Part shown: positions 55,961 through 64,000 of the stretch, in pieces
Position numbering within the stretch: position 1 is the stretch's first letter
Layout: each line of letters begins with the position of its first letter
DNA from: Pseudomonadota bacterium
Lineage (GTDB): Bacteria > Pseudomonadota > Alphaproteobacteria > Rhodobacterales > Rhodobacteraceae
DNA length: 64,000 nucleotides
Direction of reading: 5' to 3'
NCBI GenBank assembly: GCA_963205235.1
Contig: CAUJIP010000053.1
Coordinates: 1-64,000 of the forward strand
Notes under the pieces: model-generated
Seen by the model: only the letters and a program-made list of their open reading frames with translations
Told to the model about the DNA's origin: nothing
The model's database searches: none
Position numbers and translations under genes: made by a program

Positions 55961-56699
55961 GGACCTTGGGGCAGGGCAGATTGTCCTGCCCGAAACCGAC
56001 AGCACCAATGCCGAAGGCTTTCGGCGCGCTGTCGAATTGACCGGGCCGACCTGGATCATCGCTGGTCTGCAGACGCAAGGACGCGGGCGGCGGTCCCGGC
56101 CTTGGGCCAGTCCGTTGGGCAACTTCTACGGCACTTTGGTCTTGAAGCCTGCCGAACCCCCCGAAGCCGTGGCGCTGCGGTCCTTTGCGGCGGCGCTGGC
56201 CTTGCGGGATGCGTGCGTGGCCTTGACCGGGCTGCCGGGGGCCTTTGCGCTGAAATGGCCGAATGACGTGCTGCTGAATGGCGGCAAGCTGGCGGGGATC
56301 CTGCTGGAAAGCGCGGGGCTTGGGCAGTCCAAACCGGTCCTCTGCATCGGGATCGGCGTCAACCTGATCGCGGCCCCCGATGCTGCGATGGTGGAACCCG
56401 GCGCGACGCCCCCGGTTTCGCTTTTGGGTGAGACCGGGCTTCGTGTGACACCCGAGGCGTTCCTGGACGCGCTTGCCCCGGCCTATGCGCATTGGGAGGC
56501 GACCCTGACCGACCAAGGCTTCGCCCCCCTGCGAGAGGCTTGGCTTTCCCATGCCGCCCGTTTGGGTGAGGTGATCAAGGCGCGGACCGGAACCCTGACC
56601 CGGGAAGGCGTATTTGAAACCATCGACGCCACGGGCAATCTGATCCTGCGGATGTCCGACGGACGGGTTGCCATTCCTGCCGCCGAAGTGTTCTTCTAA
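55950..56699 (+). CDS. birA: Biotin--[acetyl-CoA-carboxylase] ligase BirA
   Basis: A 249-residue ligase that attaches biotin to the carboxyl carrier protein. [15 protein letters not shown], the biotin/ATP loop [37 protein letters not shown] and the small C-terminal SH3-like domain are present. There is no N-terminal helix-turn-helix, so it is a ligase only and not a repressor. No ATG fits; TTG at 55950, inside the end of nuoN, is the likely start and gives MSAKDLGAG. Confidence 0.9.
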   Translation: MSAKDLGAGQIVLPETDSTNAEGFRRAVELTGPTWIIAGLQTQGRGRRSRPWASPLGNFYGTLVLKPAEPPEAVALRSFAAALALRDACVALTGLPGAFALKWPNDVLLNGGKLAGILLESAGLGQSKPVLCIGIGVNLIAAPDAAMVEPGATPPVSLLGETGLRVTPEAFLDALAPAYAHWEATLTDQGFAPLREAWLSHAARLGEVIKARTGTLTREGVFETIDATGNLILRMSDGRVAIPAAEVFF

Positions 56700-56719
56700 G
56701 CCAAGCGGAGGGTCAGCCC

Positions 56720-57493
56720 ATGCTTCTCGCCATCGACTGCGGCAATACCAATACCGTCTTCTCGATCTGGGACGGCGCGCGGTTCCTTGCCACCTGGCGC
56801 ATTGCGACCGACCACAAACGTACGGCGGATGAATATTTCGTCTGGCTCTCCAGTCTGATGCTGCTGACCAAGACCGAAGCCAAAGTGACCGAGGCGATCA
56901 TTTCCTCGACCGTGCCGCGCGTGGTCTTCAACCTGCGTGTCTTGTGTGACCGCTATTTCGGGTGCCGCCCGCTGGTTGTGGGTAAACCCGATTGCCGCTT
57001 GCCTGTCGCCCCGCGTGTGGATACCGGCACGACGGTTGGGCCGGACCGGCTGGTCAATACGGTCGCCGGATTTGACCGCCATGGCGGCGATCTGATCGTC
57101 GTGGATTTCGGCACGGCCACCACCTTCGACGTGGTTGATCAGGACGGTGCCTACGTCGGGGGGGTGATCGCCCCCGGTGTGAACCTGTCGCTGGAAGCCT
57201 TGCATATGGCCGCCGCCGCCCTGCCGCATATCGATGTGGCAAGGCCGTCGAAGGCCATCGGGACGAATACGGTGGCCTGCATGCAATCGGGTGTATACTG
57301 GGGCTATGTCGGTCTGGTCGAAGGCATCGTGCGGGAAGTCCGCCGCGAACGGGACCGCCCGATGAAAGTTATTGCGACCGGGGGCCTTGCCTCCCTTTTC
57401 GCGCAGGGAACCGAGCTATTTCATTCCATAGAGGACGATCTGACCATGCACGGCCTCGTCCTGATCAACGCCTTCAACAAGGAAACCCCATGA
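56720..57493 (+). CDS. coaX: Type III pantothenate kinase CoaX
   Basis: A 257-residue ASKHA-fold kinase that phosphorylates pantothenate, the first step of CoA synthesis. The phosphate loop DCGNTNTVFSIW at the N-terminus, DTGTTVGPDRLVNTVAGFDR near residue 96 and the catalytic aspartate in VDFGTATTFDVV are typical. Type III enzymes are not feedback-inhibited by CoA. It sits between birA and rnj and overlaps rnj by 4 bases. Confidence 0.96.
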   Translation: MLLAIDCGNTNTVFSIWDGARFLATWRIATDHKRTADEYFVWLSSLMLLTKTEAKVTEAIISSTVPRVVFNLRVLCDRYFGCRPLVVGKPDCRLPVAPRVDTGTTVGPDRLVNTVAGFDRHGGDLIVVDFGTATTFDVVDQDGAYVGGVIAPGVNLSLEALHMAAAALPHIDVARPSKAIGTNTVACMQSGVYWGYVGLVEGIVREVRRERDRPMKVIATGGLASLFAQGTELFHSIEDDLTMHGLVLINAFNKETP

Positions 57494-59166
57494 GCGCGAA
57501 CCGCCTGATCTATCTTCCTCTCGGCGGTGCCGGTGAGATTGGGATGAACTCCTATGTCTATGGCTATGGGCCGAAGGGGAAAGAGCGGCTGATCCTTGTC
57601 GATCTTGGGGTGGCGTTTCCCGACATGGACACCTCGCCCGGGGTTGATCTGATCCTGCCCGATATCGGCTGGCTTGCCGACAAGCTGGACCGGCTGGAAG
57701 CGATCTTCATCACCCACGCGCATGAAGACCATATCGGCGCGCTGGCGCCCCTGTGGCCCCAGCTGGAAAAGAAGGTCTATTGCCGCCGCTTTACCGCGAC
57801 CATCGGTCGGCTGAAGTTCGAAGAGGCTGGACTGCCCGTCGACCAGATTGTTGTGGTCGAGCCGCGCCCTGCCACGGTCGAAGTCGGGCCGTTCAAGGTG
57901 CAATTCGTGCCGGTGTCGCATTCGATCCCGGAATCTTCGGCATTGGTGATCGACACGCCCGCAGGCCGCATCTTCCATTCTGCCGATTTCAAGATCGACC
58001 ACAACCCGGTGGTCGGCGAAGCCTGGGACGATGCCCGCTTTGCCGAGATCGTGGCCGAACGCCCGGTCAAGGCGATGACCTGCGATTCAACGAACGTCTT
58101 TTCCACGCATGAGGGGCGGTCCGAAAGCACATTGGGCGAGCCCCTGACCGAGTTGATCCAGGCGGCGACGGGGATGGTTGTCGCGACCACCTTCGGCTCG
58201 AATGTCGCACGCCTGAAGACCTTGGCCGAGGCGGGACGCGCGGCGGGCCGGACGATCTGTGTGCTGGGTCGGTCAATGAAGCGGATGCTCTCTGCCTCCG
58301 TGGAAGCGGGGGTTCTGTCGGGCTTCCCACTGACGGTCTCGCCCGAAGAAGCGCTGGAAGTGCCGCGCCGCAATCTGATGGTGCTGGCAACCGGGTCTCA
58401 GGGCGAACGCCGCGCCGCCAGCGCGCAGCTTTCGCGCGGCAAATATCTTGGGCTAGAGATGAAAGAGGGCGACACCTTCCTCTTTTCCTCGAAGACCATC
58501 CCCGGCAATGAACGCGACGTGCTGCGGATCTGGAATGCCTACTCGGAAATGGGCGTCAATGTCGTGGATGACCAGGCGGGCAAGTACCACGTCTCGGGCC
58601 ATGCCAACCGTCCCGATCTGGAACATGTGCATCGGCTGATCCTGCCCGACATGCTGATCCCGATGCATGGCGAACACCGGCATCTGCGCGAACATGTCCG
58701 CATCGCGACCGAAGCCGGGATTGCGGCGGCGGTTGCGCCGAATGGCACGATGCTGGACCTGACCGGCGATGTGCCGGAAGTGGCGGAATTTGTGGAAACC
58801 GGGCGGCTTTATCTGGACGGTAGTGCCCTGATCGGTGCCCTTGACGGGGTGGTGCGTGACCGGATCCGAATGGCACTGAACGGCCTTGTGACCGTGACGC
58901 TGATCCTGGACGAAACCGACAAGCCGATGGGCGAGCCCTGGGTCGAACTGATGGGCCTGCCCGCGACCGGGCGCGGAGAGCGGCCGTTGGCTGAAACGCT
59001 GGAAACCGATCTTGACGAGGTGATTGGCAGGCTTGGCCGCAAGGTCATGGCGGATGACGACAAGCTTGAGGAGGAAATCCGCAAGGTCACCCGTCAGGTC
59101 ACGATGGAAGAGATCGGCAAGAAGCCGGAGGTAACGGTCGTCATCAGTCGACTGATGGCGGAATAG
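57490..59166 (+). CDS. rnj: Ribonuclease J
   Basis: A 558-residue metallo-beta-lactamase/beta-CASP nuclease with 5'-3' exonuclease and endonuclease activity in RNA turnover and rRNA maturation. The metal motif is THAHEDHIGAL near residue 74. Further histidines and aspartates are in FVPVSHSIPESSAL and HSADFKIDHNP, and the beta-CASP domain ends in HVSGHANRPDLEHVH. It starts in an ATGA overlap with coaX. Rhodobacter uses RNase J together with RNase E. A long hairpin follows the stop. Confidence 0.96.
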   Translation: MSANRLIYLPLGGAGEIGMNSYVYGYGPKGKERLILVDLGVAFPDMDTSPGVDLILPDIGWLADKLDRLEAIFITHAHEDHIGALAPLWPQLEKKVYCRRFTATIGRLKFEEAGLPVDQIVVVEPRPATVEVGPFKVQFVPVSHSIPESSALVIDTPAGRIFHSADFKIDHNPVVGEAWDDARFAEIVAERPVKAMTCDSTNVFSTHEGRSESTLGEPLTELIQAATGMVVATTFGSNVARLKTLAEAGRAAGRTICVLGRSMKRMLSASVEAGVLSGFPLTVSPEEALEVPRRNLMVLATGSQGERRAASAQLSRGKYLGLEMKEGDTFLFSSKTIPGNERDVLRIWNAYSEMGVNVVDDQAGKYHVSGHANRPDLEHVHRLILPDMLIPMHGEHRHLREHVRIATEAGIAAAVAPNGTMLDLTGDVPEVAEFVETGRLYLDGSALIGALDGVVRDRIRMALNGLVTVTLILDETDKPMGEPWVELMGLPATGRGERPLAETLETDLDEVIGRLGRKVMADDDKLEEEIRKVTRQVTMEEIGKKPEVTVVISRLMAE

Positions 59167-59176
59167 CCGCTTTACG

Positions 59177-59229
59177 CTTCCCTGCGGGCGCTTCTCGCTG
59201 AGGTTCAGCGAAGACCGTCCGCAAGGAAG
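59177..59229. terminator. Long hairpin between convergent rnj and rhlE
   Basis: An outer stem of 11 bases (59177-59187 with 59219-59229, one mismatch) encloses a perfect 7-bp inner stem TCGCTGA/TCAGCGA (59195-59211). There is no T-run on either side. It is a plausible bidirectional terminator or RNA-stabilising structure. Confidence 0.5.
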
Positions 59230-59243
59230 GGATGAGCGTTGCC

Positions 59244-60920
59244 TTAGCCTTCGGTGCCGGTGGCTGCCTCGTCGGCGTCATCGGTTTTCGACGGCTTGAT
59301 CGCAAAGCTGCGCAGGATGAAATCCGGCACATGTTCGCCCATGCCGATCACGGCGGGGCCAAGGTCGCGGTCGCGGCGATAGTCGCGACGGTCATCGCGC
59401 TGCTCACGCCGGTCGCCGGAGCGTTCATTTGAACGGTCGTTGGTACGATCATTCGGGCGTTCGGTCGCGCGTTCTGCGGGCCGCTCTTCACGACGCTCGC
59501 GGCTTTCGCCACGGTCGCGACGTTCGCCGCGTCCCTCATTGCGCCGCTCAGTGCTGCGCTCGTCCCGGCGTTCCTCGCGCCGCTCTTCGCGGGCTGGTTC
59601 TTCACGGACTTCGGCCACAGGTGCGGCCACAACCGGTTCCATCGAGGCCACTTCGTCATGTGGCTTGACCGGGCGGTCCCGACCCTTGCCGCGTTCGCGA
59701 CTCTTTGCCCCCCGGTCTTCACGCGGGCGGTCGGCGCGATCCGGGCGACCTTCACCCGAATCCGGCACATAGCCTTCGGGAAGGGCACCGCGCGGGATTT
59801 CCGACTTGATCAGGCTTTCGATGGCCTTCAGGTATTTCTCGTCTGACGGGACCGAGATCGTATAGGCCTTGCCCAGACGCCCGGCCCGGCCCGTGCGGCC
59901 GATGCGGTGGACATAGTCTTCGGGGTGCGAGGGCACGTCAAAGTTGAAAACATGGCTGACCGCCGGGATATCCAGCCCGCGCGCGGCCACGTCAGAGGCG
60001 ACCAGAAGGTGCAAGCTTCCGTCGCGGAAGCCGTCCAGCGTCTTGGTGCGGACCGACTGGTCAAGGTCACCATGGATCGGGGCCGCGTTGAAACCATGCG
60101 ATTTCAGCGACTTCGCCACCACGTCCACATCCATCTTGCGGTTGCAGAAGATGATGGCGTTGGTGCAAGCCTCGCCCTCGGCCTTGATCAGCGCGCGCAG
60201 GACGGCGCGCTTGTCGGCGAAGCTGCGGTCCTTGCGGACGGGCTTCACCTCGATCAGGCTTTGCGTGATGGTCAGCGAGGCGGTGGCCTGCCGGGCAACC
60301 TCGATGCGGGCCGGGTTGTTCAGGAAGGTGTTGGTGATCCGCTCGATTTCCGGGGCCATGGTGGCCGAATAGAACATCGTCTGGCGGGTGAACGGGGTCA
60401 GCTGGAAGATGCGCTCGATATCCGGGATGAAGCCCATGTCGAGCATCCGGTCGGCTTCGTCCACCACCATGATCTGCACGCCGGTCAGAAGAAGCTTGCC
60501 GCGTTCGAAATGGTCCAGCAGGCGACCGGGGGTGGCGATCAGCACGTCGACGCCACGGTCGATCAGCTTGTCCTGTTCGCCAAACGCGACGCCGCCGATC
60601 AGCAGGGCCTTCGTCAGCTTGGTGTGCTTGGCATAGATGTCAAAGTTTTCGGCCACCTGGGCGGCGAGTTCGCGGGTCGGCGCGAGCACAAGGCTGCGCG
60701 GCATCCGGGCACGGGCGCGGCCCTGACCGAGAAGCGTGATCATCGGCAGCGTGAAGCTGGCCGTCTTGCCGGTGCCAGTCTGGGCGATCCCCAGCACATC
60801 GCGGCCTTGCAGCGCGTGCGGGATGGCCTCTGCCTGAATCGGGGTGGGGGTCTCGTAGCCTGCCTCAGTGACAGCCTGCAGCACGCGCGGGTCCAGCGCG
60901 AGGTCGGAAAATTTGGTCAT
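59244..60920 (-). CDS. rhlE: DEAD-box RNA helicase, RhlE-like, with long arginine-rich tail
   Basis: A 558-residue ATP-dependent RNA helicase. In order: the Q motif (PTPIQAEAIP), motif I AQTGTGKT, Ia PTRELAAQ, II DEAD, III SAT, and HRIGRTGRAG (VI). The core ends near residue 375. The remaining 180 residues are charged and repetitive, rich in Arg, Glu and Asp with RRDERSTERRNEGRGERRD-type runs, which favours RNA binding or condensates. The ATG at 60920 (MTKFSDLALD) has AGGACG upstream; an earlier ATG at 61034 is unlikely. The relatives DeaD and RhlB are alternatives. Confidence 0.93.
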   Translation of the reverse strand: MTKFSDLALDPRVLQAVTEAGYETPTPIQAEAIPHALQGRDVLGIAQTGTGKTASFTLPMITLLGQGRARARMPRSLVLAPTRELAAQVAENFDIYAKHTKLTKALLIGGVAFGEQDKLIDRGVDVLIATPGRLLDHFERGKLLLTGVQIMVVDEADRMLDMGFIPDIERIFQLTPFTRQTMFYSATMAPEIERITNTFLNNPARIEVARQATASLTITQSLIEVKPVRKDRSFADKRAVLRALIKAEGEACTNAIIFCNRKMDVDVVAKSLKSHGFNAAPIHGDLDQSVRTKTLDGFRDGSLHLLVASDVAARGLDIPAVSHVFNFDVPSHPEDYVHRIGRTGRAGRLGKAYTISVPSDEKYLKAIESLIKSEIPRGALPEGYVPDSGEGRPDRADRPREDRGAKSRERGKGRDRPVKPHDEVASMEPVVAAPVAEVREEPAREERREERRDERSTERRNEGRGERRDRGESRERREERPAERATERPNDRTNDRSNERSGDRREQRDDRRDYRRDRDLGPAVIGMGEHVPDFILRSFAIKPSKTDDADEAATGTEG

Positions 60921-61307
60921 AAGCGTCCTATGAATGCGGTATCGGACCGCATGGATGATGGGACGCATGTTTCCGGGCGCCCCGGCGTCGCGACCCCTTT
61001 GGCCGCCAAGGGCGCATAGCGGAAAAGCACGCAAGGGTCAAGGCGGCCTTGGTCTGAAGGGGCGAAGGCGCGCGCCTGGCCCCTGATTTCCTCAGTGGGC
61101 AAGCCTTGGGCGCATTCACAGCGGTCTTGGGATCGGCGACAGACCGTACGGCATAAACCAAAGGGTCGCTTCCGTCTGACAACACTTGCGCTTATGGCGC
61201 GCATGTCCACAACCTGCAAGAAGGATCGGGAAATCTGCAGGCAGGCCGCTGGTACCCCATACCGCAAAAAGCCTGCCATCCTGATTGCTGGTGCGAAAGT
61301 CCGCGAC
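60921..61307. other. Intergenic region between divergent rhlE and PepSY genes
   Basis: A stretch of 387 bases without a convincing gene. The only clear structure is a hairpin at 61058-61084 (AGGGGC/GCCCCT around the palindrome AGGCGCGCGCCT). It probably holds both promoters and the 5' leader of the helicase gene, but no strong promoter was identified by eye. Confidence 0.5.
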
Positions 61308-61907
61308 ATGCCCATAGAACGCCTGCTTCGAACGCTTCACTCGTGGCTTGGTCTTTTCATCCTGCCTTGGGTCATCATGGCCGGGCTGACTGGCCTATAT
61401 ATGAACCATGAAAGCCTGGTCCTTTCGGTCTTTCCCCAAGGTGATGTCAGTGCCAGCCAATTCAGTCCGGGTGGCACGCAACAGACCGACGCTTCGGCTC
61501 GCGCATTGGCAGAAGGGCTGTTTGGACCACTCGGGAATGCCCGTTCGAAGGAATTTCTTGGGCGGCCCGTGGTGGCATTCAAGGACGCGGATGGCAAATC
61601 GGTCATGGTCGACGTTGCGACCGGCCATATCTGGACCAATGACCGCTATGTCGTGACGCTTTATGCCCCGACCGGTGAACAACTGGCCAGCGACCGGAAC
61701 TGGGGCCGCACACTGTCGTCGCTGCATCAACGGGGTTGGGTCGGAACCGTGCTTGGTGTCTGGTTGGCCGATATAACGGCCACCGCGCTGATGGCGTTCG
61801 GGACAACCGGGCTGTTCCTGTTCTTCGCCCCGCGCTTTCGGCGCTGGAAGAACCGGCGGGCGCGGCTGGCTTATCAGCGGCAGGCGGCGAAGTCCGCCGG
61901 AACCTGA
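61308..61907 (+). CDS. PepSY-associated transmembrane protein
   Basis: A 199-residue membrane protein. The first helix (LHSWLGLFILPWVIMAGLTG, about 9-30) carries the HSWLGL start typical of PepSY_TM proteins. A periplasmic PepSY-like domain follows (GRPVVAFKDADGKSVMVDVA, near residue 90). The second helix is about 150-172 and starts after SSLHQRGWVGTVLG, with a conserved histidine. Relatives are often linked to iron-siderophore or flavin/haem reduction, but no such genes are close. The ATG at 61308 is chosen over 61095. Confidence 0.83.
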   Translation: MPIERLLRTLHSWLGLFILPWVIMAGLTGLYMNHESLVLSVFPQGDVSASQFSPGGTQQTDASARALAEGLFGPLGNARSKEFLGRPVVAFKDADGKSVMVDVATGHIWTNDRYVVTLYAPTGEQLASDRNWGRTLSSLHQRGWVGTVLGVWLADITATALMAFGTTGLFLFFAPRFRRWKNRRARLAYQRQAAKSAGT

Positions 61908-61909
61908 TC

Positions 61910-63505
61910 CTAGACCATCATCTCCTTGGTCGCCGTCAGCCTGACCTCGGGATAGTCGCGCACGACGCGGTCGATGTCCCATTGCAACCGGGTCAGGAAG
62001 ACAAGGTCGCCGTCGCTGTCATGGGCGATGTGGCCTTTGTTTACATTGACCAGCTTTTCAATCTCGGCCTTGTCGCCGGAGATCCAGCGGGCGCTTTGGA
62101 AGTTCGAAGGTTCAAAACGGACCGGAAGTGAATATTCCTGTTCGATCCGGCTGGCCAGCACGTCGAATTGCAAGGCCCCCACGACGCCCACGATATAGCC
62201 CGACCCGATCATTGGCTTGAAGACCTTGGCAGCGCCCTCTTCGGCGAACTGGGTCAGGGCCTTTTCCAGATGCTTGGCCTTCATCGGGTCCATCGCGCGG
62301 ATATTCTGCAAAAGCTCGGGCGCAAAGCTTGGGATCCCGGTGAAACGCAGGGTCTCGCCTTCGGTCAGGGCGTCGCCGATCCGCAGCTGCCCGTGGTTCG
62401 GGATGCCGATGATGTCACCGGCCCAGGCTTCCTCGGCCAGCTCGCGGTCGGCAGCAAGGAACAGGACCGGGTTCGTGATCGACATCGGCTTTTTCGACCG
62501 GACGTGATGCAGCTTCATGCCGCGTTCGAAATGACCGCTGGCCAGCCGCACAAAAGCCACCCGGTCGCGGTGTTTGGGGTCCATGTTGGCCTGGACCTTG
62601 AAGACGAAACCGGTGACGGGGGTCTCGTCGGCGCTGACCTGGCGCTCGGCGGCCTTCTGCGGCTGCGGCTCGGGGCCATATTCGCCGATGCCGTCCATCA
62701 GTTCCTTGACACCGAACGAGTTGATCGCAGACCCGAACCAGATCGGGGTCATATGGCCTTCAAGGAAGGACTGGCGATTGAAGGCTGGCAAAAGCTCGCG
62801 CGCCATTTCCAGCTCTTCGTGGAATTTCGCCAGCAGGTCCGCCGGGATATGTTCGGCCAGTTTTGGGTCGTCCACGCCGGAAATCTGGATCGATTCAGCA
62901 ACCTTGTTCCTATCGGCGCGGTCCATGATCTCTAGCCGGTCATGCAAAAGGTCATAGGCCCCGACGAAATCGCGGCCCGTGCCGATGGGCCAACTGGCAG
63001 GGGTTACGTCGATGGCAAGGTTCTGCTGGATTTCGTCGATGATGTCGAACGTATCACGGCTTTCCCGGTCCATCTTGTTACAGAAGGTCAGGATCGGCAG
63101 GTCGCGCATCCGGCAGACCTCGAACAACTTGCGGGTCTGGGATTCGACGCCCTTGGCCCCGTCGATCACCATCACGGCGGCGTCGACAGCGGTCAGCGTC
63201 CGATAGGTGTCTTCGGAAAAGTCGCTGTGGCCGGGGGTGTCGACCAGGTTGAAGCGGTACTGGCGGAAGTCGAAGGACATGGCGCTGGCGGAAACCGAGA
63301 TACCCCGGTCCTGTTCCAGCTTCAGAAAGTCGGACCGGGTGCGCCGCGCCTCGCCCTTGGCACGGACCTGGCCGGCCATCTGGATCGCGCCGCCGAACAG
63401 CAGGAACTTTTCGGTCAGCGTGGTTTTCCCGGCGTCGGGGTGCGCGATGATCGCGAAGGTCCGGCGGCGGGCGATTTCGGGCGGAAGAGGGGCGCGGTTT
63501 GTCAT
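61910..63505 (-). CDS. prfC: Peptide chain release factor 3
   Basis: RF3, 531 residues, is a GTPase that recycles RF1/RF2 from the ribosome after termination. G1 is HPDAGKTTL, the switch region carries RGISVSASAM, G3 is VDTPGHSDFSEDTYRTL and G4 is NKMDRE. Domains II-III follow with VRFEPSNFQSARWISGDKAE near the end. The ATG at 63505 (MTNRAPLPPE) is preferred over 63547. It converges with the PepSY gene, 2 bases apart. Confidence 0.96.
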   Translation of the reverse strand: MTNRAPLPPEIARRRTFAIIAHPDAGKTTLTEKFLLFGGAIQMAGQVRAKGEARRTRSDFLKLEQDRGISVSASAMSFDFRQYRFNLVDTPGHSDFSEDTYRTLTAVDAAVMVIDGAKGVESQTRKLFEVCRMRDLPILTFCNKMDRESRDTFDIIDEIQQNLAIDVTPASWPIGTGRDFVGAYDLLHDRLEIMDRADRNKVAESIQISGVDDPKLAEHIPADLLAKFHEELEMARELLPAFNRQSFLEGHMTPIWFGSAINSFGVKELMDGIGEYGPEPQPQKAAERQVSADETPVTGFVFKVQANMDPKHRDRVAFVRLASGHFERGMKLHHVRSKKPMSITNPVLFLAADRELAEEAWAGDIIGIPNHGQLRIGDALTEGETLRFTGIPSFAPELLQNIRAMDPMKAKHLEKALTQFAEEGAAKVFKPMIGSGYIVGVVGALQFDVLASRIEQEYSLPVRFEPSNFQSARWISGDKAEIEKLVNVNKGHIAHDSDGDLVFLTRLQWDIDRVVRDYPEVRLTATKEMMV

Positions 63506-63571
63506 GCGCGCCCGTATAGGCAAAGCGGCCCGGTTCTGCAACGGCACGCCCTGGGGGCCTGTGGTGCAAGA

Positions 63572-63595
63572 TGAGTATTTGGGCCAAGAGGAAAG
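63572..63595 (+). repeat. Dispersed GATATTTGG..AAAG motif, copy 4
   Basis: GAGTATTTGGGCCAAGAGG and the following AAAG match the intergenic motif seen at 21429, 34176 and 34202 (inverted). Here it lies between the prfC start and the divergent SDR gene. Function unknown. Confidence 0.45.
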
Positions 63596-63658
63596 CGCAG
63601 GTCGGGCTTGTTCACCGGGGCGGGGATGCTAGGCTTGCGGCAACAATCGGAGGGTTCC

Positions 63659-64000
63659 ATGGATCTGGGGATCAGGGGAAAGCGGGCGCTGGTCTGCGCG
63701 TCGTCCAAGGGGTTGGGGCGCGGCTGTGCCGAAGCGTTGGCCGAGGCGGGCGTTGATCTGGTGATGAACGCGCGCGGGGCCGAGGCGTTGGAGTCGGCGG
63801 CGGCAGAGATCCGGGCGCGGCATGGCGTCAAGGTGACTGCGGTTGCCGGGGACATCACGACTGAGGTGGTGCGGGCGGCGGTGCTGGCAGAAGGTCCGTT
63901 CGACATTCTGGTCACCAACGCCGGGGGGCCACCTCCGGGCATGTGGTCGGACTGGAGCCGCGACGATTTCATCAAGGCCTTCGACGGCAACATGCTGACG
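63659..64000 (+). CDS. SDR-family oxidoreductase, 5' part (cut by window end)
   Basis: The first 114 codons of a short-chain dehydrogenase/reductase that uses NAD(P)H. ALVCASSKGLGRGCAEALA is the dinucleotide loop (G-x3-G-x-G type) and TNAGGPPPG corresponds to the NAG motif. The PPPG variant is common in a subgroup resembling 3-oxoacyl-ACP reductases of unclear substrate. GGAGG lies 5 bases before the ATG. The catalytic Tyr-Lys part is outside the window. Confidence 0.88.
   Translation, partial: MDLGIRGKRALVCASSKGLGRGCAEALAEAGVDLVMNARGAEALESAAAEIRARHGVKVTAVAGDITTEVVRAAVLAEGPFDILVTNAGGPPPGMWSDWSRDDFIKAFDGNMLT

Overview
This window is high-GC, densely packed bacterial chromosome. It most likely comes from a member of the Rhodobacteraceae (Alphaproteobacteria) close to Rhodobacter, Cereibacter or Tabrizicola. 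The evidence is the nuo operon with its Rhodobacterales-type accessory genes, the gene order nuoN-birA-coaX-rnj, a DUF1127 (CcaF1) gene followed by an array of CcsR-type small RNAs, and an UpsM-like terminated leader in front of mraZ. No rRNA, tRNA, CRISPR array, insertion sequence or prophage was seen.

Layout. 1-3740: the 3' part of a UvrD/PcrA helicase gene, two intergenic palindrome elements, a BenE-type transporter, and the stress sRNA locus (ccaF1 plus eight CCTCCTCCC-loop hairpins). 3739-6090: Mrp/ApbC, an AT-rich patch with a small secreted protein, and a VOC/PhnB-like gene preceded by its own broken duplicate. 6090-17160: a division and cell-wall cluster (mraZ, rsmH, ftsL, ftsI, murE, murF, mraY, a LysM/solute-binding fusion, murD). 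It is preceded by three MraZ-box clusters and a terminator-bearing leader, and it stops at murD without ftsW-murG-murC. 17260-21315: a hydrolase/methyltransferase pair, then pstB-phoU-phoB behind a tandem Pho box. 21479-34770: metabolic genes, including an aminotransferase/kinase pair, moaA, glmS-glmU, gph, and a tight MFS-DegT-nuclease-MBL run, followed by a long nested inverted repeat. 35060-55960: the complete nuoA-N operon for respiratory complex I with at least eleven non-nuo ORFs interspersed, including two tandem sulfotransferases between nuoC and nuoD. 55950-64000: birA, coaX, rnj, an RhlE-type helicase, a PepSY-TM protein, prfC, and the start of an SDR gene.

How the genes work together. 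mraZ to murD make lipid-linked peptidoglycan precursors and the septal transpeptidase, and glmU/glmS supply UDP-GlcNAc to the same pathway. pstB-phoU-phoB form a phosphate sensing module. The nuo genes build one proton-pumping NADH:quinone oxidoreductase. Many genes overlap by 1-4 bases (ATGA or TGATG junctions), which suggests extensive translational coupling.

The most noteworthy items are the CcsR array, the mraZ leader with three MraZ-box clusters, the sulfotransferase pair inside nuo, the His-rich and Thr/Glu/Ala-rich insert in NuoL, and several dispersed palindromic intergenic elements.
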